From assembly GCA_001683825.1 (NCBI GenBank), contig LXTR01000085.1, forward strand, positions 1-64,000: DNA of 64,000 nt, written 5' to 3'. Shown here piece by piece: positions 61,616-64,000 of this stretch. The position numbers and the translations under genes are program-made. How positions within the stretch are numbered: the stretch's first letter is position 1; each line of letters starts with the position of its first letter. Source of the DNA: Flavobacteriaceae bacterium CP2B. GTDB taxonomy: Bacteria > Bacteroidota > Bacteroidia > Flavobacteriales > Flavobacteriaceae. The notes below the pieces were generated by a model, which was not told the origin of the DNA, searched no databases, and saw only the letters and a program-made list of their open reading frames with translations.

Positions 61616-63007
61616 ATGGCAAAAGTCTCTTCAGAGCAGTTGGGTACAGAACCCATAGGGAAGTTGTTGATAAAGCAAGCGGTACCCGCATCCATCGGCA
61701 TCCTGGTGATGAGCCTGAACATTCTGGTGGATACCATTTTTGTGGGCAACTGGATCGGTTCCATCGCCATTGCCGCCATCAACGTGGTCCTGCCGGTTTC
61801 CTTCTTTATCGCCGCCCTGGGTATGGCCATTGGAATTGGCGGTAGCAGCATCATCTCAAGGGCCCTTGGGGCGGAAAACCAGGAAAAGGCACTTAAAACC
61901 TTTGGTAACCAGATCAGCCTTACCCTTTTGGTGACCATCAGCATGGTGGCCTTGGGCCTGTATTACGTAGACAGCCTCATCCCTGCCTTTGGGGGCAAGG
62001 GGGCCATATTTGACCCCGCCAAGATCTACTATACCATTGTCCTGTACGGGGTGCCTTTCCTGGCCCTCTGCATGATGGGGAACACCGTCATACGCGCTGA
62101 GGGCAAGCCCCGGTTTGCCATGGTGGCCATGATTATCCCCTCTGTGGGGAACCTCATCATGGACTATGTCTTTATCTATGTGTTCGACTGGGGCATGCAC
62201 GGGGCAGCATGGGCGACCACCGGCAGTTACCTGCTCTGTTTTTTTTATATCCTCTGGTTCTTTTTTTCCCAGAATTCCGAACTCAAGATCGGCTGGCACC
62301 ACCTGGGGCTGGAACGGCCTATTTTGAAGGAAATGGGATCCCTGGGCTTTGTCACCCTGGCCCGGCAAGCGGTCACCAGTATTACGTACCTTTTGTTGAA
62401 CAACATCCTCTTTGAGTTGGGGGGAGAGGCACAGGTGGCGGTCTACGCCATCATCGCCCGCATGCTGATGTTTGCCCTTTTCCCGGTTTTTGGGGTTACC
62501 CAGGGCTTTTTGCCTATCGCGGGCTTTAATTATGGCGCACAAAAATACCAAAGGGTACGAGAATCGATCAACACGGCTATTGCCTATGCAGCCATCATGG
62601 CTTCCCTGGTATTTGTGGGACTGATGGTCTTCCCGGCGGAGATTGCGGACCTTTTCCTGAGCGACCGCGAAGGGATGAGTACCCACGAACTGGCAACTAA
62701 CAATTTTGTGCTGGAACATAGCCCGGCGGCCATGCGTTGGGTATTTGCAGCTACGCCCATCATCGCGCTGCAACTCATAGGCGCTGCCTATTTCCAGGCC
62801 ATTGGCAAGGCCAAACCGGCCCTTTTGCTGACCCTGACCCGCCAGGGCTTCTTTTTTATACCGCTCATTCTTATTTTGCCCTGGTACCTGGGGGAGCTGG
62901 GTGTCTGGATCTCGTTCCCCATCGCCGATACCTTGTCTACACTGGTCACGGGCTATTATTTGAGGAAGGAAGTGCGGAGGGAATTGGTCAGTGGGCAGAA
63001 GGAGTAA
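61616..63007 (+). CDS. MATE family efflux transporter
   Basis: A 463-residue membrane protein with twelve hydrophobic segments in two similar halves, as in MATE antiporters. Typical features: KLLIKQAVPASIGILVMSLNILVDTIFVGNWIG in TM1, GGSSIISRALGAENQEKA after TM2, and GVTQGFLPIAGFNYGAQKYQRVRE in the second half. It would expel drugs or other organic compounds against Na+ or H+. Single gene; a palindromic hairpin begins at its stop codon. Confidence 0.93.
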   Translation: MAKVSSEQLGTEPIGKLLIKQAVPASIGILVMSLNILVDTIFVGNWIGSIAIAAINVVLPVSFFIAALGMAIGIGGSSIISRALGAENQEKALKTFGNQISLTLLVTISMVALGLYYVDSLIPAFGGKGAIFDPAKIYYTIVLYGVPFLALCMMGNTVIRAEGKPRFAMVAMIIPSVGNLIMDYVFIYVFDWGMHGAAWATTGSYLLCFFYILWFFFSQNSELKIGWHHLGLERPILKEMGSLGFVTLARQAVTSITYLLLNNILFELGGEAQVAVYAIIARMLMFALFPVFGVTQGFLPIAGFNYGAQKYQRVRESINTAIAYAAIMASLVFVGLMVFPAEIADLFLSDREGMSTHELATNNFVLEHSPAAMRWVFAATPIIALQLIGAAYFQAIGKAKPALLLTLTRQGFFFIPLILILPWYLGELGVWISFPIADTLSTLVTGYYLRKEVRRELVSGQKE

Positions 63008-63039
63008 GACCTGCCAGGTTTTCAAAACCTGAAAGGTCT
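63007..63039. terminator. Hairpin repeat at the end of the MATE gene
   Basis: AGACCT (63007-63012) and AGGTCT (63034-63039) enclose CAGGTTTT (63015-63022) and AAAACCTG (63024-63031). This CAGGTTTT...AAAACCTG unit is, from memory, a widespread Bacteroidota intergenic repeat. Lacking a T-run, it may act as a transcript end or simply be mobile repeat DNA. Confidence 0.55.
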
Positions 63040-63074
63040 AATTTGGCTACCTACGGTGCTCCGCCGACTGCCCA

Positions 63075-63992
63075 TTAAAGAATGGCCTTCACCATCGTAT
63101 CCCGCATGGCAGCCTCCGGAAGTTTCCCATAACCGGCCCGTACATTGTCGGCCATATGATGTGGTTTGGAGGTGCCCGGGATGACGCAGGTGACCGCCTC
63201 GTTGGACAGGATAAACTTCAGGAAATACTGCCCCCAGCTATGGATATCAAAGTCGGCCGCCCATTCGGGTAGTGCTTTGTTCCTGACCGCGCCAAACAAT
63301 GAGCCACTTTCATACGGTTGGTTGATGAGTACCGCGGTACCGTGTTTCCTGCAGGTGTCAAAGAGGGATTTTTCGGCATGCCGGGACCTGAGCGAATAGT
63401 TGAACTGTGCAAAATCGGGATTTTCGGTTCGTATGATCTCTTCCAGGGCCCCGTGGGCCGAATCCAGGTAATGGGTAATGCCCCAGTACTGCAATTTGCC
63501 TTGTTCCTTCCAGTCTCTCAGGGTCTTTACATGCGTCTTCCAGTCGACCAGGTTGTGAATCTGCATCAGGTGCATGGATGTTCGTTGCATCCGTTGCAGG
63601 GACGTTTGCATTTGCCGGATGCCCGCGTCCCGGCCACTGGTCCAGACCTTGGTGGCGTAAAAGTAGTCCCCCGCATACCCTGTCGCCTGGGTCAGGGTCC
63701 CTACTACCGCTTCTGAGCGCCCGTACATGGGGGAAGAATCAATCACTTTCCCGCCATTTTCCCTCAGGATGCGGAGTACCGCTGTCAGGGGTTCCAGTGC
63801 TGACGGGGTGTTGGCGACATCAAAGGTCTGCCAGGTCCCCAAGCCTACCACCGGCAGGGCTTCTCCTGAGGATGGGATTTTTCGTTGCCTCATGCCTTGG
63901 AGCGGGTTAAAAATACCCAGGGCCGGAAGGCTGACCATGGCCAGCCCGGCCAGGCTTGTTCTTTTAAGGGCTTCCCTGCGGTTTAGGGGCAT
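63075..63992 (-). CDS. Aldo/keto reductase with a Tat signal
   Basis: A 305-residue protein. The N-terminus has a twin-arginine-type leader (NRREALKRTSLAGLAMVSLPALG). The aldo/keto-reductase barrel follows: GLGTWQTFDV, the catalytic Asp and Tyr in VIDSSPMYGRSEAVVG, Lys in FYATKVWTSGRD, and His in MQIHNLVDW. Export suggests a periplasmic oxidoreductase that folds with its cofactor before transport. Substrate unknown. Convergent with the MATE gene. Only eight bases remain to the window end, so its promoter is not seen. Confidence 0.88.
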   Translation of the reverse strand: MPLNRREALKRTSLAGLAMVSLPALGIFNPLQGMRQRKIPSSGEALPVVGLGTWQTFDVANTPSALEPLTAVLRILRENGGKVIDSSPMYGRSEAVVGTLTQATGYAGDYFYATKVWTSGRDAGIRQMQTSLQRMQRTSMHLMQIHNLVDWKTHVKTLRDWKEQGKLQYWGITHYLDSAHGALEEIIRTENPDFAQFNYSLRSRHAEKSLFDTCRKHGTAVLINQPYESGSLFGAVRNKALPEWAADFDIHSWGQYFLKFILSNEAVTCVIPGTSKPHHMADNVRAGYGKLPEAAMRDTMVKAIL

Positions 63993-64000
63993 TGTAGGGT

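Overview
The window is chromosomal DNA from a GC-rich member of the Bacteroidota, most likely the family Flavobacteriaceae. Three things point there: promoters of the Bacteroidota type (TTTG, about 20 bases, TAnnTTTG), many SPII lipoproteins and a giant hybrid two-component sensor (HTCS), and flavobacterial gene orders for suf and hem. A Robiginitalea- or Muricauda-like genome would fit, but the species is inference. I recognised no tRNA, rRNA or CRISPR.

Layout. 1-2.1 kb is a variable, AT-rich patch: the end of an IS3-family element sits on the truncated TOPRIM end of an OLD-like nuclease gene, followed by a DinB-family gene. Two branched inverted-repeat elements follow these genes. 2.2-8.3 kb: a DUF5694 lipoprotein and a GNAT enzyme, then sdhCAB on the minus strand and a RimK-like ligase. 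8.4-12.2 kb: a Tat-exported gluconate-dehydrogenase-like pair and aminopeptidase P. 12.2-12.9 kb: a dense array of the CGTCATTGCGAGG repeat. 12.9-19.2 kb: BrnQ, a small Cys2 protein, ThiL, two beta-propeller lipoproteins and a degenerate CDF-like membrane protein. 19.3-25.95 kb: a complete SUF operon (sufA-B-C-D-S-E, sufT-like, DUF2480). 26-34 kb: a DUF3078 protein, a structured intergenic region, the HTCS, a tiny membrane ORF and an IPT/beta-helix lipoprotein. 34.1-40.4 kb: HflX, a zinc-protease-like protein, an AT-rich S41 peptidase gene between an intact exonuclease gene and a displaced copy of that gene's 3' end, and a lipoprotein. 40.6-51 kb: one long minus-strand run hemA-C-D-E-F-phzF-fkbM-hemB-serine hydrolase-CNNM/CBS-ogt, with a divergent AraC regulator. 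52-64 kb: a VOC gene with an in-frame stop, repeat-rich DNA, ThuA, DUF1460, a very long TraB/GumN protein, MscS, hemH, MATE and a Tat aldo/keto reductase.

How the genes work together. Three iron-dependent modules lie here: heme synthesis (hemA/B/C/D/E/F/H), Fe-S assembly (SUF) and the Fe-S/heme enzyme succinate dehydrogenase. The intergenic regions of all three contain the same nonamer, TATTTAGAA. It is a near-perfect palindrome before araC/hemA and an imperfect one at sufA, which suggests a shared iron- or redox-responsive operator.

The most unusual structural signal is that two genes (the exonuclease clearly, sdhB possibly) each have a diverged second copy of their own 3' end lying downstream, beyond one or two cargo genes. 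This is what integration at a gene's 3' end, with restoration of that end, would leave behind.
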